DNA of 64,000 nucleotides, from the NCBI GenBank assembly GCA_025890175.1, contig JANPYM010000002.1, positions 3,952,590 to 4,016,589 of the forward strand. The letters run 5' to 3'. A program made the position numbers and the translations under genes. The stretch is from Ciborinia camelliae (taxonomy: Eukaryota > Ascomycota > Leotiomycetes > Helotiales > Sclerotiniaceae). Shown piece by piece: positions 49,092-58,498 of the stretch (position 1 is its first letter; each line of letters begins with the position of its first letter). The notes below the pieces were generated by a model. The model saw only the letters and a program-made list of their open reading frames with translations, was not told where the DNA came from and searched no databases.

Positions 49092-49532
49092 AGATGCTGT
49101 TTGTCTCATCGATACCTTCATAGAGTCAGTATACGCTTCGCAACATCATAATGCAACATTGCAATAAGAGACTTTCAAGCCGAGCAATGCATTTTTCATA
49201 GTGATCTCTGCATGATAGCTCTCCGCGATGGCGTTCTTTGCTATGTCCGGTGGTACTCCTCGCTTCACGAGATAGATGCCTTTTCCAACAACATTCATTT
49301 AGCACTGATCTGTGGCGATTGGTTAGGTTATTGTACTCTCATGCCAAAGCCCCGCCGCCCCTCTCCCCCTCTCCTTCAATAAGGGGCCCCACCTCAAGAG
49401 ATAAAAGTTCACCCCACCCCGCTACACCAGAAATTTCCACCTCAATTAAGCTTTCCCAGAGCAAAAAAAAAAAAAAAGAGGAAAATGGCAAAAAGATATT
49501 GAACATGAGATTCAAGGAATTCTCTGATTGAA
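49092..49532. other. Intergenic with A-run
   Basis: No gene. An A15-like run near 49463-49478 and a C-rich stretch near 49350-49400 are the only notable features. Confidence 0.5.
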
Positions 49533-49618
49533 CTCTCTGACGGGGAGTCGAACCCCGGTCTCCCGCGCATTGCCGTATGAATGACAAGCGGAAATCATGA
49601 CCGTTAGACCATCAAAGA
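49533..49618 (-). tRNA. tRNA-Asp (anticodon GTC) with a 14-nt intron
   Basis: Read on the minus strand it folds fully: acceptor TCTTTGA/TCAGAGA with discriminator G (the Asp identity base), T8, D stem GTC/GAT, anticodon stem TCCGC/GCGGG, loop TTGTCAC with anticodon GTC, and T stem CGGGG/CCCCG around TTCGACT. A 14-nt intron (49568-49581) sits after position 37, the canonical nuclear tRNA intron site. The mature tRNA is 72 nt plus CCA. Confidence 0.93.
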
Positions 49619-50032
49619 TGTTTAATTACTGATTGTTGAAGTTACTGAAAATATTTTACATCATATTTGGAATAGTGGGGAGGGGGCAAGCATACATGCC
49701 TGCACCTCGGACCGTAGGTAGACTCATGTCCCGAACGCCTTGGCGATCAGACCCGGAGAACTTTCCGGGTCGGTTCTGAAATATATTCGCCATCACATCT
49801 GGGACACTGGGCACTGGCCCTGCCGTGTATTTGGACATGTTCAATAGGATATGGGGACATTCAAGACTTGCCCGGAGCCTGCGAGATCTGTTTCGAGTGA
49901 TAGACATCAACAGAAAAGATGACATTGACATTTAGGTATGGAATTACACCGCGTCCTGCTCTGCCACTGCTTCCTATAAAGACCTAGATAGTGTCAACAA
50001 ATAGTCTACACCAAGACGACCGGGATCAGTAC
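49619..50032. other. Sequence between tRNA and AAA relic
   Basis: A minus-strand frame at 49656-49931 has no AAA motifs. It occupies the place where the Walker B and sensor regions of the neighbouring ATPase would be expected, so it may be replaced or scrambled sequence. Confidence 0.4.
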
Positions 50033-50812
50033 CAATATGGCTACAGATTATGGGACTCTCTGCAAATTCGGCCAAGCTCTCTAGAGGTATTGTGAGTTTA
50101 AATTCTCGTGGGTCATTAGCATGCTCACCTGCTGTGCATGTTTTACCGGCACCAGGAGGTCCTATAATCGGATGTCAATAGAGGTTATACGAATAAGCTT
50201 CCAGACACCTAGAAAGCCAGGTCTCTGTCTCTTACCATGCAACAAAATGATTTGTCCTTCCCCTTCACCTTCCACAAAATCGCCAGCCCAATTTTTCTGA
50301 GAACTACTCTCCACCACAGTCATACCATCTTTGACCACAGCAACTACTTCAATGTCATGAGGCTTCTGTGCATATCGTTTGGTAAGTCCTTTGAGCAAAG
50401 GCTTGTTTTCCGCGGGCCGCCCGTTAACACACCCCAGACTGTTTTACTTACAGCTCTTGTCGGATTTTCTATTGTCGATTACATTCTTGATAATCATCTG
50501 GGTGAATCCGCGGATAATTAATTACCTTGATAAGCTCCCAATTCCTTCCAATACCAAGCCAAGAGGTAGAAAGGCTCTGGAAAAACTAAGGGTTCTCCCA
50601 GCATATTGTTACCAGGATAATAATCAACGACAGCGCGTAGAGCATTGATGAGCAAGGGGGAGTGGATGTGCAATGTCTTCCAATATTCCCGTCCTCTAAT
50701 TTGATCGTCGATAGACATACTTGCGAACCTAGATTCCCATCTATCCACTGTAATTGTAGTTGCGCGTTCCATAACTGAGTCAGGGTTATGGGCGATGGAT
50801 GCTGGAACGGGT
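50033..50812 (-). pseudogene. Broken AAA-ATPase (DUF7025/AAA type)
   Basis: Pieces of a fungal DUF7025-AAA ATPase on the minus strand. One piece (about 50812-50530) has ATTITVDRWESRF and then LHIHSPLLINALRAVVDYYPG, typical of the DUF7025 part. The next exon (to 50236) ends GDFVEGEGEGQIILLHG. A 34-bp exon (50162-50129) supplies PPGAGKTCTA, completing Walker A, and 50080-50033 reads ESLAEFAESPI. Splice sites between these last exons are GT-AG. Missing are some 200 or more residues between DUF7025 and the ATPase core, all of Walker B, sensors and C-terminus, and any usable start; a stop lies in frame upstream of the proline tract. I read it as a deleted relic. Confidence 0.75.
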
Positions 50813-51367
50813 GGAGGGGGTGGAGGAGGGGGCGGTCACCAGGAGGTCTAAAGATAGGTGGAGGGGGAGTAGAGCCCTGGACTATTATGCCTCCGAAATT
50901 ATTTCGGTTATCTACTCTCAATCAATGGTTGACCAACCGATGACTGACTTTCATCACTACCATCCATATTAGTTGAGTGGTTTACTACCTACTAAGCAGG
51001 TCTCGAGCCAAACAAAATAACTAAAGACTTTAAAGTTTGAAGTGCAAGAGATGACGAAAGGATGAATATAAGAAACAATCTTCAAGGCAGACAAAGGCAA
51101 TTGAGCCACAGATTCGTGAGCGCTAGTTGAAGTTCAACTTGTAAGTGTCCAGCCTCGACGATCCAATCAACAACCGCCCCATACTATCCCAAGGATTCCT
51201 CAAATATCACGAGTATGAGAGACGCTTGTTAATCATATGCAAGCAGGTTACACAGAAGCATCAGCCTCGTTGTCGAGATCAACGTTGACCTACTGGTATA
51301 CATTTTCTTACTATTTGTACACGTAGATTTTCATTAAGTAAAAAGCCAAATCAAATCATGGACGCCG
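50813..51367. other. Intergenic between AAA relic and DUF7708 gene
   Basis: It includes the CCACC/CCTCC proline-coding tract near 50805-50835 that belongs to the relic's former N-terminus, then the promoter side of the plus-strand DUF7708 gene. No other feature recognised. Confidence 0.45.
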
Positions 51368-52326
51368 ATGGAAAAATTGTTGCTCAATAGGTATGCTAAG
51401 AGTATCGATCCAGTGGATCAAGTCGAAGAGGTACTGAGGAGAGTCGCAAGGCTACCGGTGACTACGATCAATAGTGACAAGGAGGCATTGTGAGTGGGTT
51501 CGATCTCCTAAACGGAGTGAATGGTTCAATGGGTGCCAATATACGAAATGAATTCAATGTTCAAAACTCTCCCATTGTCTCAGATGGATTCGAGAATCTA
51601 TGCTATTGGATTGCAGTGGATTATGGACAGAATATTATGGCTATGCTTGATTGCTTCTTAGCTAACTTTTTAATAGGACCCTCTTGGAAACCCAAAGACT
51701 CGCTTTAGCAGAAACATGGGGCACCATGACGCAGGAGCTTGGAATCAGTGAGTTACGTTTAAATTATAGTATTATTATACTTCCCTGTTCTTCCTTGCCC
51801 AAAAGAAAATGCTCAACGACAGAAAGGTGCAGCAGGAACGGGACCACATATATTCGAATCCGTGATTAGTCTTGTCAAAGAAGTTCAAAATGAGATGAAA
51901 AATCGAAAAAGACTTGGAGGCGGCAAGCCAAAATTGTACCATAGCAAATTTGCCAGTAAACTATATCAACACAAAAGTGTATTCGACGTGTTCCCAAACA
52001 CGAACGAGTATGTCTCGATATTTTGTGGAAGCATTAAGATCTTGGTTAAAGTATGCTCTGGGTCAATTTGTCCTCTTGAGACATAATGACCAACTATCAA
52101 GGCTTCCGTAAACTATCTCAGGATTTCCGAAGGCCTTTCGAAAGCGCTCGATGAGATTAGTGATGTAGTTGATTTTGCAAGAACCTTGAGGCAGGTGGAG
52201 GGGATTCCACAAACCTTAGCGAGGTTGTACAAGGAGATATTTTTGTACCTGAAAGATTGCACAGATTGGTATAAAAGGAAAAGTAGAAGTAGGAATTTGC
52301 CGGAGCGTAATTTTTCGACCATCTAA
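51368..52326 (+). CDS. Stand-alone DUF7708-like protein (N-terminal domain of fungal STAND/NLR-like proteins)
   Basis: Four exons, 51368-51489, 51677-51747, 51806-52050 and 52102-52326, all GT-AG and in phase, give 220 residues. The second half carries the block seen at the N-terminus of many fungal NACHT/ankyrin (STAND) proteins: SVFDVFPNTNEYVSIFCGSI, KILVKASVNYLRISEGLSKALDEISDVVDF, LYKEIFLYLKDCTDWY. In those proteins the domain is followed by a NACHT NTPase and repeats; here the frame ends soon after with KRKSRSRNLPERNFSTI and a stop, followed by a minisatellite. It is therefore either a genuine single-domain protein or the surviving head of a truncated receptor. No signal peptide or TM. 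Start chosen as the first ATG giving an open, phased model. Confidence 0.7.
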
Positions 52327-52327
52327 A

Positions 52328-52650
52328 TGGCTAGAATTAAAATGATAGAATGATAAAATGCTAAAATGCTAAAATGCTAGAATGATGAAATGGTAGAATA
52401 ATAGTGTGATAAAATGATAAAATGGTAAAATAGTAAATTGTTAAAACGGTAGATTGAGAGAATAGTAGAATAGAAGAATGATAGAATGATAAAATGATAA
52501 AATAGTAAAATAATAGATTGAGAGAATAATAGAATAGTAAAATAATAAAATGGGAAAATAGTAAATTATCAAAACAATAGATTGGGAGAATAGTAGAATG
52601 ATAGAATGATAGAATAGTAAAATGATAGAATAAGAAATATAAAAGATAGA
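52328..52650 (+). repeat. Degenerate 9-10 bp minisatellite
   Basis: About 30 imperfect units of the type AATGATAAA / AATGCTAAA / AATAGTAGA start directly after the DUF7708 stop codon. Unit length varies between 8 and 10, and no frame stays open. Confidence 0.85.
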
Positions 52651-53051
52651 GCTTGAAACTTTTTCTATATATCTACTTCGCCTTCGACCCGGATCGGTTC
52701 TGTATTTAAAATTTCAACTAAACTGACGCCCGCGTCAGTAACGCTTAGAGGGGCGTCATTCAGAATAATCGAGCTCTCTTGAGTGTTTGTCCCATCACAT
52801 AGGCGGTGAGGACCCTCCCCAACCAGCACCCTCCACACCGCCCTTAAAACCGGCAGAATAATCCAGTGCCCCGCATCACGCCCTTCATATAAATATATGT
52901 TTTACCAATTTAACATCCATTTCAAGTTCAACGTTCTACCTACTATCTTTCATTCTCTTTTTTATATATTCTATAGGTAGAGATAAAGTGATAGGAATAG
53001 AAACTCGAATTTGTAGTCCCTATTTTCATATCACAAATTGTCTCCAAAACA
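52651..53051. other. Intergenic / promoter of the GNAT gene
   Basis: Ordinary composition with a TATA-like CATATAAATATATG near 52888. The last 100 bases are a pyrimidine-rich leader. No gene seen. Confidence 0.45.
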
Positions 53052-53780
53052 ATGACATCACCACAAGTAACAGTCCGACATGCATGTCGTGAAGGTGATT
53101 ATATATATACCCGCAGCTTTATCTACCCCTCCAATCTGATCCAATCCAATGCTATCTATCTGTAAATACCCACTAACCCAAGTTAAAACGCAGATATTCC
53201 CAGCATTCTCACCCTGATCAAAGAACTTGCAGACTACGAACATGAATCCGATTCCGTACTCGCCACCGCCGATTCGCTAGCGAAAACCCTCGCTTTTGCA
53301 CCTTCGGGCCTAGGAGCTTCATCAAACACCATTCCTTCTACCGGGGACGCGATATCGCCTACGCGTCCCGCACGCTGTCTCCTCCTCTTCCCTCCATCTG
53401 CTAGTTCCTCGTCTAGGAATGATCCAGTGGGAATGGCGCTTTATTTCTACAGTTATAGTACGTGGCGCGCGAGTTCTGGAATATATCTGGAGGATCTCTA
53501 TGTACGGGAAAGTGAGCGGGGGAAAGGATATGGAGGAAAGCTATTGTCGATACTTGCTAAGGAGGTTGTGGAGATGGGGGGCGCAAGATTGGAGTGGAGT
53601 GTTTTGAAGTGGAATGAGCCGAGTATCAAGTTTTATGAGGGTCCCAGTGTGGGTGCGAAGGCGATGGATGGGTGGCAGACTATGAGGGTGGATGGAGAGG
53701 CATTGGTGACATTGGCGAAGAAAGCTGAGTTGCCTGCGAGAGATAAGGGGTCGTTGTCAAATTCCCCTTCCGGGATATAG
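53052..53780 (+). CDS. GNAT-family N-acetyltransferase (diamine acetyltransferase-like)
   Basis: Two exons, 53052-53094 and 53194-53780, phase-1 GT-AG intron, 209 residues. Following the short first exon, DIPSILTLIKELADYE is helix 1 of the fold. YFYSYSTWRASSGIYLEDLYVRE is the beta4 strand pair, and SERGKGYGGKLL contains the acetyl-CoA pyrophosphate loop (R-G-K-G-Y-G). LEWSVLKWNEPSIKFYE..GAKAMDGWQTMRVDG closes the fold. The YLEDLYV and WN...FYE...GA.....GW pattern is shared with spermidine/spermine and thialysine acetyltransferases, so a polyamine or small amine is the likely substrate. A Ser/Pro-rich insert of about 40 residues lies before beta4. Cytosolic. Confidence 0.88.
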
Positions 53781-53915
53781 AATAGAAGATTTTGATCTCT
53801 CGTGTTATTACTTAGTCATCTAAGTCTGGAAAGTAATTGTATGAATATTATGATACGAGGCTCTCCTTCGCTTCAAATATTGTGCTACACTTTGAACAGT
53901 GGCAGCGACCCTTCC
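53781..53915. other. Short convergent 3' flanks
   Basis: 135 bp between the stops of two convergent genes. Their transcripts probably overlap. Confidence 0.5.
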
Positions 53916-55115
53916 CTACCTTGTCAGCTGTTTTGACTTGCGCACAACCATCTTCCTATATTGTCTGTCCGTGGTCTCTTCAGCCAACCCATCCTTTGGC
54001 ATTTCGAAAAGTTCAGCATCTTGTAATGATGGTTTTGTAATCTCCCCAGCAGCAGATGGTGAACGTTCTCCTCCCCAAGTTATTGTGTATTCTCTGGTAT
54101 GTTCATCCTGCACCATTTTTGATGAAAGGCTCCAGATCATGCCATACATCCTTCGCATCGTTCGTGCGTTGAGCTCTTTGGTCGAATCCGAGGTCCCGGG
54201 CATTTCTAGATGTGACTTCCACGTTGTTTCGGCGCAGAGATTGGCATGCAGCCTGGCTGGTGAGTTAAATCGCGAATTCATTTCTTTGGCACCTCCGTCA
54301 GGTTTATTCAAGTAATAGGGGATCGCTGCTTTTCGTCTTGGGGGTGGTTCTTCAAAGGGTTGGCCTCCGGTCGCCAAGGCTTCCAGCCTATTCCATTCAT
54401 GTTCAGGCAATGGTGGCAGAACCCTTTCCAAAAGATTGCCCCACCATTGACGTTTCATGGTCGCTTTGCGCACTTCTGGGAGTTGGCGTCCCCATGCATT
54501 CGTTGCTGGTATATCTGGTTTGAGTGTTCTGATCTTCCCTCGTATCGATTCCATTGGGTTATTCTCTTGTTGACTTGTAAGAAACAATGTTAATTCTTTG
54601 TGCTCCCGACGCTGTCTCTTGCTTACTACTGTTGCTCTATCTACCTCAACATCCTCGGTCGCATCCAGACGTTTCCCAATTTGACTATCAATGATCTTTG
54701 ATAAGGCGGTATCATCTTGTGGCAGCTCATCCTCTCCAGGCCTCATCAGTTGAGAAAGTAATTCCCTCCTTCTATTTCCGGACCGTCCATATGTCCTGAG
54801 TAAAACTTGTTGTAAATCCTTTGAGCTCCCTGTCAGGTTTACGCGCTCAAGAAGGTGCAGTTTTTTTGTCGCCTTTTTAGTACCTTTCTCAATTTTTTGC
54901 AAATCAACCTTTGATCGAAGATAATCGGTGCCCCAGGATCTTGGATCGAGCTTTCGAGGATTGGGAGGGTTGAATCGTTTGACGACGAGATCGTGTACAA
55001 AACTTCGGGCAGCAGAATCCGGGAGGTAAGTAGCTTCGCGCAGGAGGGCTCGATAGGTTCGTCGAAACGTTGGAAGGAATTCCCTTACTTGAGCAGGAAC
55101 CACGTAGTGCGACAT
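53916..55115 (-). CDS. LYR-motif protein with Cup1-like N-terminal domain
   Basis: Single exon, 399 residues. The N-terminus FRRTYRALLREATYLPD (from about residue 17) is a TYR variant of the LYR tripeptide followed by the Arg/hydrophobic helix of LYRM proteins, then ARSFVHDLVVKRF. This matches the Cup1-like LYR domain annotated in fungi. LYR proteins usually bind acyl carrier protein in the mitochondrial matrix and assist respiratory-complex or Fe-S assembly. The remaining 330 residues are basic and mostly helical, with no other domain I recognise; a WWGNLLERVLPPLPEHEW segment (about 225) and PYYLNKP look conserved. Not copper metallothionein despite the name. Divergent from the APSES regulator. 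Confidence 0.75.
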   Translation of the reverse strand: MSHYVVPAQVREFLPTFRRTYRALLREATYLPDSAARSFVHDLVVKRFNPPNPRKLDPRSWGTDYLRSKVDLQKIEKGTKKATKKLHLLERVNLTGSSKDLQQVLLRTYGRSGNRRRELLSQLMRPGEDELPQDDTALSKIIDSQIGKRLDATEDVEVDRATVVSKRQRREHKELTLFLTSQQENNPMESIRGKIRTLKPDIPATNAWGRQLPEVRKATMKRQWWGNLLERVLPPLPEHEWNRLEALATGGQPFEEPPPRRKAAIPYYLNKPDGGAKEMNSRFNSPARLHANLCAETTWKSHLEMPGTSDSTKELNARTMRRMYGMIWSLSSKMVQDEHTREYTITWGGERSPSAAGEITKPSLQDAELFEMPKDGLAEETTDRQYRKMVVRKSKQLTR

Positions 55116-55387
55116 TGAAGTTCGTATAGGTTAAGGTTGGCCAGCAATCAAAAAGTTAACGTGAATGAAATGAAGGAGAAGGATGATAACAAGTACAATA
55201 CTTCTTTGGGAGAGTCCCAGAGGGGCAGAGATATTCTATAATTACCTTTTACCTTTACATATGATAAAAATTTCATAAATTATATAAAAGATATTCTATA
55301 ATTACCTTTTACTTTTTTTTACATATGATAAAACTTACATAATTTATATAATGTTGCATCATTTTATTATGCATATTTTTATGCAAT

Positions 55388-55397
55388 TGACGCGTCA
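55388..55397. promoter_or_regulatory. MCB element (TGACGCGTCA)
   Basis: A perfect palindrome containing ACGCGT, the MluI cell-cycle box bound by MBF (Mbp1-Swi6 type) complexes, 375 bp upstream of an MBP1-like gene. Confidence 0.65.
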
Positions 55398-55538
55398 AAT
55401 TTCTTTCAAAGCCAATGAAATTTCTCCTATCAATCCACCCCCACACCACACCAAAACATAGTACATTTTACATTACACCACACCACACCACACCAAAGAA
55501 GCAAAACCAAAACCACTTTACTCTCCTCGCGCTTGAGA

Positions 55539-55545
55539 CACGAAA
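55539..55545 (+). promoter_or_regulatory. SCB-like element (CACGAAA)
   Basis: Exact match to the Swi4 cell-cycle box core CACGAAA, about 230 bp upstream of the MBP1-like start codon. Confidence 0.5.
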
Positions 55546-55771
55546 GACACGTCGACCTCACCCCTGCTTAGATATTCCGTCGCGTCCCCTTATCGTCATT
55601 GATCTGAGTACTCGTATCATTTCATTGCAAGGTGATTGCGCCCATTGACGATTGAATTGATAGAGCTCTTTATATTACGGATCCTTCTGCCCTCGCTGAC
55701 GCGATTTCGCCTTCTCCGACTAACATTTACCGTCGCAACACCTCTCGATATTGAAGACTTTTACTTATCCT

Positions 55772-58498
55772 ATGGCAGCATCGTCAATTACAGCGAACCC
55801 TCAACCTCTTGCTACCACCTCAGTGTCAAGACGAAACCATCTGCCACCAAGTACATATTCTGCAGGCAATAGCGCATACAAAGGTGGTCAAGACTCGACT
55901 CGATTTCATCGAGAAATGTCGCTCAGTATGAGCCAAGGATCACAGCCTGGTGGTTTAATGATGCAACCAGGAGGTCCTTTTCGCCAATACGACTCAATGG
56001 GTGCCATGAATCGCAGAGATGCGGCACCTCAGATCTACTCGGTAAGTTTTTGTTGGATCCATTGAGCACCAATCTCTTACTGATTTTTCATAGGCCGTAT
56101 ATTCCGGTGTTGACGTATATGAAATGGAAGTTAATCGTATTGCCGTTATGCGACGACGAAAAGATAGTTGGCTTAATGCTACCCAGATATTGAAAGTTGC
56201 AGGAATAGAAAAAGGAAGGCGAACAAAGATACTCGAGAAAGAGATTTTGATTGGAGATCATGAGAAAGTTCAAGGTGGATATGGGAAATATCAAGGAACC
56301 TGGATCACATTTGAAAGAGGAGTCGAATTTTGCAAGCAGTATGGTGTGGAAGAAATCCTGCGACCACTGTTAAGCTATGATATGGGTCAAGATGGAGGAA
56401 TTGCCGGACAAGGCGGACTTGATACCCCAACGAAGGAACAAGCCATGGCTGCGCAACGAAAGAGGCTTTATAACTCAGGAGCTGAGAACCGTAATATTGG
56501 ACAGTCCGGAACCTTCTTTAAGAATATTTCGAATAATGCATCGCTTGCAGTTGCAGCAATTAGCAAAGCCCGATTTGACTCACCCGTTCCCAGGAATCGA
56601 AACGGCAATGTGCGACCTCCCAGTTTCAGCAGGCAATCATCACAACAAATGGGTAGTCAAGAGACTGCTTTCCCTGGTAACTCCCAGCAAAGCATGCAAA
56701 GCTTCGTTTCCAATGAAGGATTAACGAATGGGGACTCGGCCTATGCAACTCAATCTCAGTTTCAATTCTCGCATACCGGGAGAGAGGATGGAGATTTCCA
56801 GGAGCCACCACGAAAGAGACGAAGAGAATCTCCTGAACCCCCAAACGATAGTCAGCAATCAATGAATGGTGGCTATTATAATATTTCAATGCGAGAGCCA
56901 TCCCCGACCGAACCTAATGATTCTTTTTTCTATCGTCAACAGCCAAACCCATCCCAAGACGAAGAAGCTCCAGTACCTCTACCCCCTCTACCCGAAAGCC
57001 AACATAATGGGAAGAAGGGTCTGACTTTATTATCGCTTTTCCATAACGAGAATTCCTACTTAGGTACAAACGAACATAACGACCAAGAGGCGTTTCGCAC
57101 AATGTCTGGTGTAGAACTTGATATTCCTATAGATAAATCAGCCAACACCGCCGTTCATTGGGCTGCTACACTTGCACGATTACCTGTCTTACAGAAGCTC
57201 ATTCAATCCGGCGCAAGCATCTATCGAGTTAATCTCAGAGGAGAGACTGCACTGATGAGAGCATGTTGTGTAGCTAATAATTTAGATCAGGGGAGTTTCC
57301 CAGATCTTCTTGAACTCCTCGGTAACACCATTGGTTTCCAAGATAATCGTGGCCGAACAGTTCTACATCACATAGCTGTCACATCCGCTGTCAAAGGCCG
57401 CAGTCCTGCAAGCAAATATTATCTTGAATCACTTCTTGAATTTGTCGTTAGAAAAGGTCGTTCATTTACTAGTCAACAACAATTGGATAGTGAGCCCGCA
57501 AACCCTCATGCCATGGATATCGGCCGATTTATGTCTGAAATGGTAAATGCACAGGATAATTCAGGTGACACTGCTCTTAACATCGCAGCTAGAGTTGGTA
57601 ATAAAAGCATCATCTCCCAACTTGTTGAAGTTGGAGCAGATCCAGAAATCCAAAACAATTCCAAACTATGTCCATCAGATTTCATTGGAGGATTAGGAAA
57701 TCCAGGCGATCGTTTAGGTTTCGCAAGTCCTGATAAGAGAGGAAACAAAGCCACAAGGGAGACCAGTGGTGAAATAATTGACTGTAAGATTTTGCTCTCA
57801 TGCTTATTTGAATCCACTCTAATATATTCTCAGCAATAAATGCAACGCTTCAATCGACCCTCGAAGAATTTGGAAAAGAAGTAGAAGCTAAACAAGCTCA
57901 AATCGACTCCATCCATGCCAAACTTCGCGAAGCATCAGCCAGCTTAGGAGAAGAACGACGCGCCATGGAAGCAAAACAAGAACGCAACAGACAACGTGAA
58001 GAACGTGATCTGAAAATCGCGAATCTCACTCGAGCCGCGGAAGAAGAGAGCATGAAATTACTTCAACTCCAACAACAATTCAATCAACCAACTTCCGATC
58101 TCGACCTCGAGATGCATCTAGGCGATGCTGATAAAGCCCTGGGAGTTCCACCTATTCCCGCTGATATCAATACAACACCTACTCGAAATTCAAATCATCA
58201 ACATGATCACGCACAGAGACAGCTGTTATTGCAACAATTGCCCTCGATGCATATTCTTCAAGCAAGAATTAATGCATACAAAGCCAATAACGATGCACTG
58301 GAAAGAGATGTACAAGATTTGAAGAGTAAAGATACGGGTCGGATAGCAAAGTATAAGAAAATCATTAGTCTGTGTACTGGGGTAGATATTTCGAAGGTCG
58401 ATGGTGTGATTGAGGGGCTAGCACGTGCAGTGGAGAGTGAGAGTGATGTTGATTTAAATCGGGTCCGAGAATTTTTGACAAGGGTTGAGGGTGTTTAG
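55772..58498 (+). CDS. MBP1: APSES-ankyrin transcription factor, MBP1/Res-type MBF subunit
   Basis: Three exons, 55772-56041, 56094-57783 and 57834-58498, all GT-AG and in phase, 874 residues. Domain order is that of Mbp1/Swi4. A Ser/Gln-rich N-terminus of about 90 residues precedes the APSES (KilA-N-like) DNA-binding domain at about 91-190 (VYEMEVNRIAVMRRRKDSW, LNATQILKVAGIEKGRR, GGYGKYQGTWITFERG). A long low-complexity linker with a basic RKRRRESPEPP segment follows. Ankyrin repeats lie at about 430-625 (NTAVHWAATLARLPVLQKL, RGETALMRACC, GDTALNIAARVGNKS). The C-terminus is a coiled coil with many Arg/Glu/Gln (about 655-800). Such proteins pair with a Swi6-like partner to drive G1/S genes. 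MBP1 rather than SWI4 is chosen from overall similarity and is less sure than the family. The frame opens upstream of the ATG but has no earlier ATG. Confidence 0.92.

Larger units (their letters stand above)
55116..55771. promoter_or_regulatory. Bidirectional promoter (LYR / MBP1-like)
   Basis: 656 bp between head-to-head genes. It contains a 60-bp tandem duplication (GATATTCTATAATTACC at 55230 and 55290), an MCB-type site at 55388-55397, an SCB-type site at 55539-55545 and a further TGACGCGA at about 55697. A CACACCACACCA pyrimidine-rich run near 55440-55495 lies closer to the MBP1-like start. Confidence 0.65.

Noticed and set aside
52328..52650. Regular repeats as a CRISPR array
   Set aside because: Units of 8-10 bp are contiguous and degenerate, with no spacers; it is a minisatellite.
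53916..54315. Plus-strand frames antisense to the LYR gene
   Set aside because: Shadows of the 399-codon minus-strand gene, which has the coherent protein.
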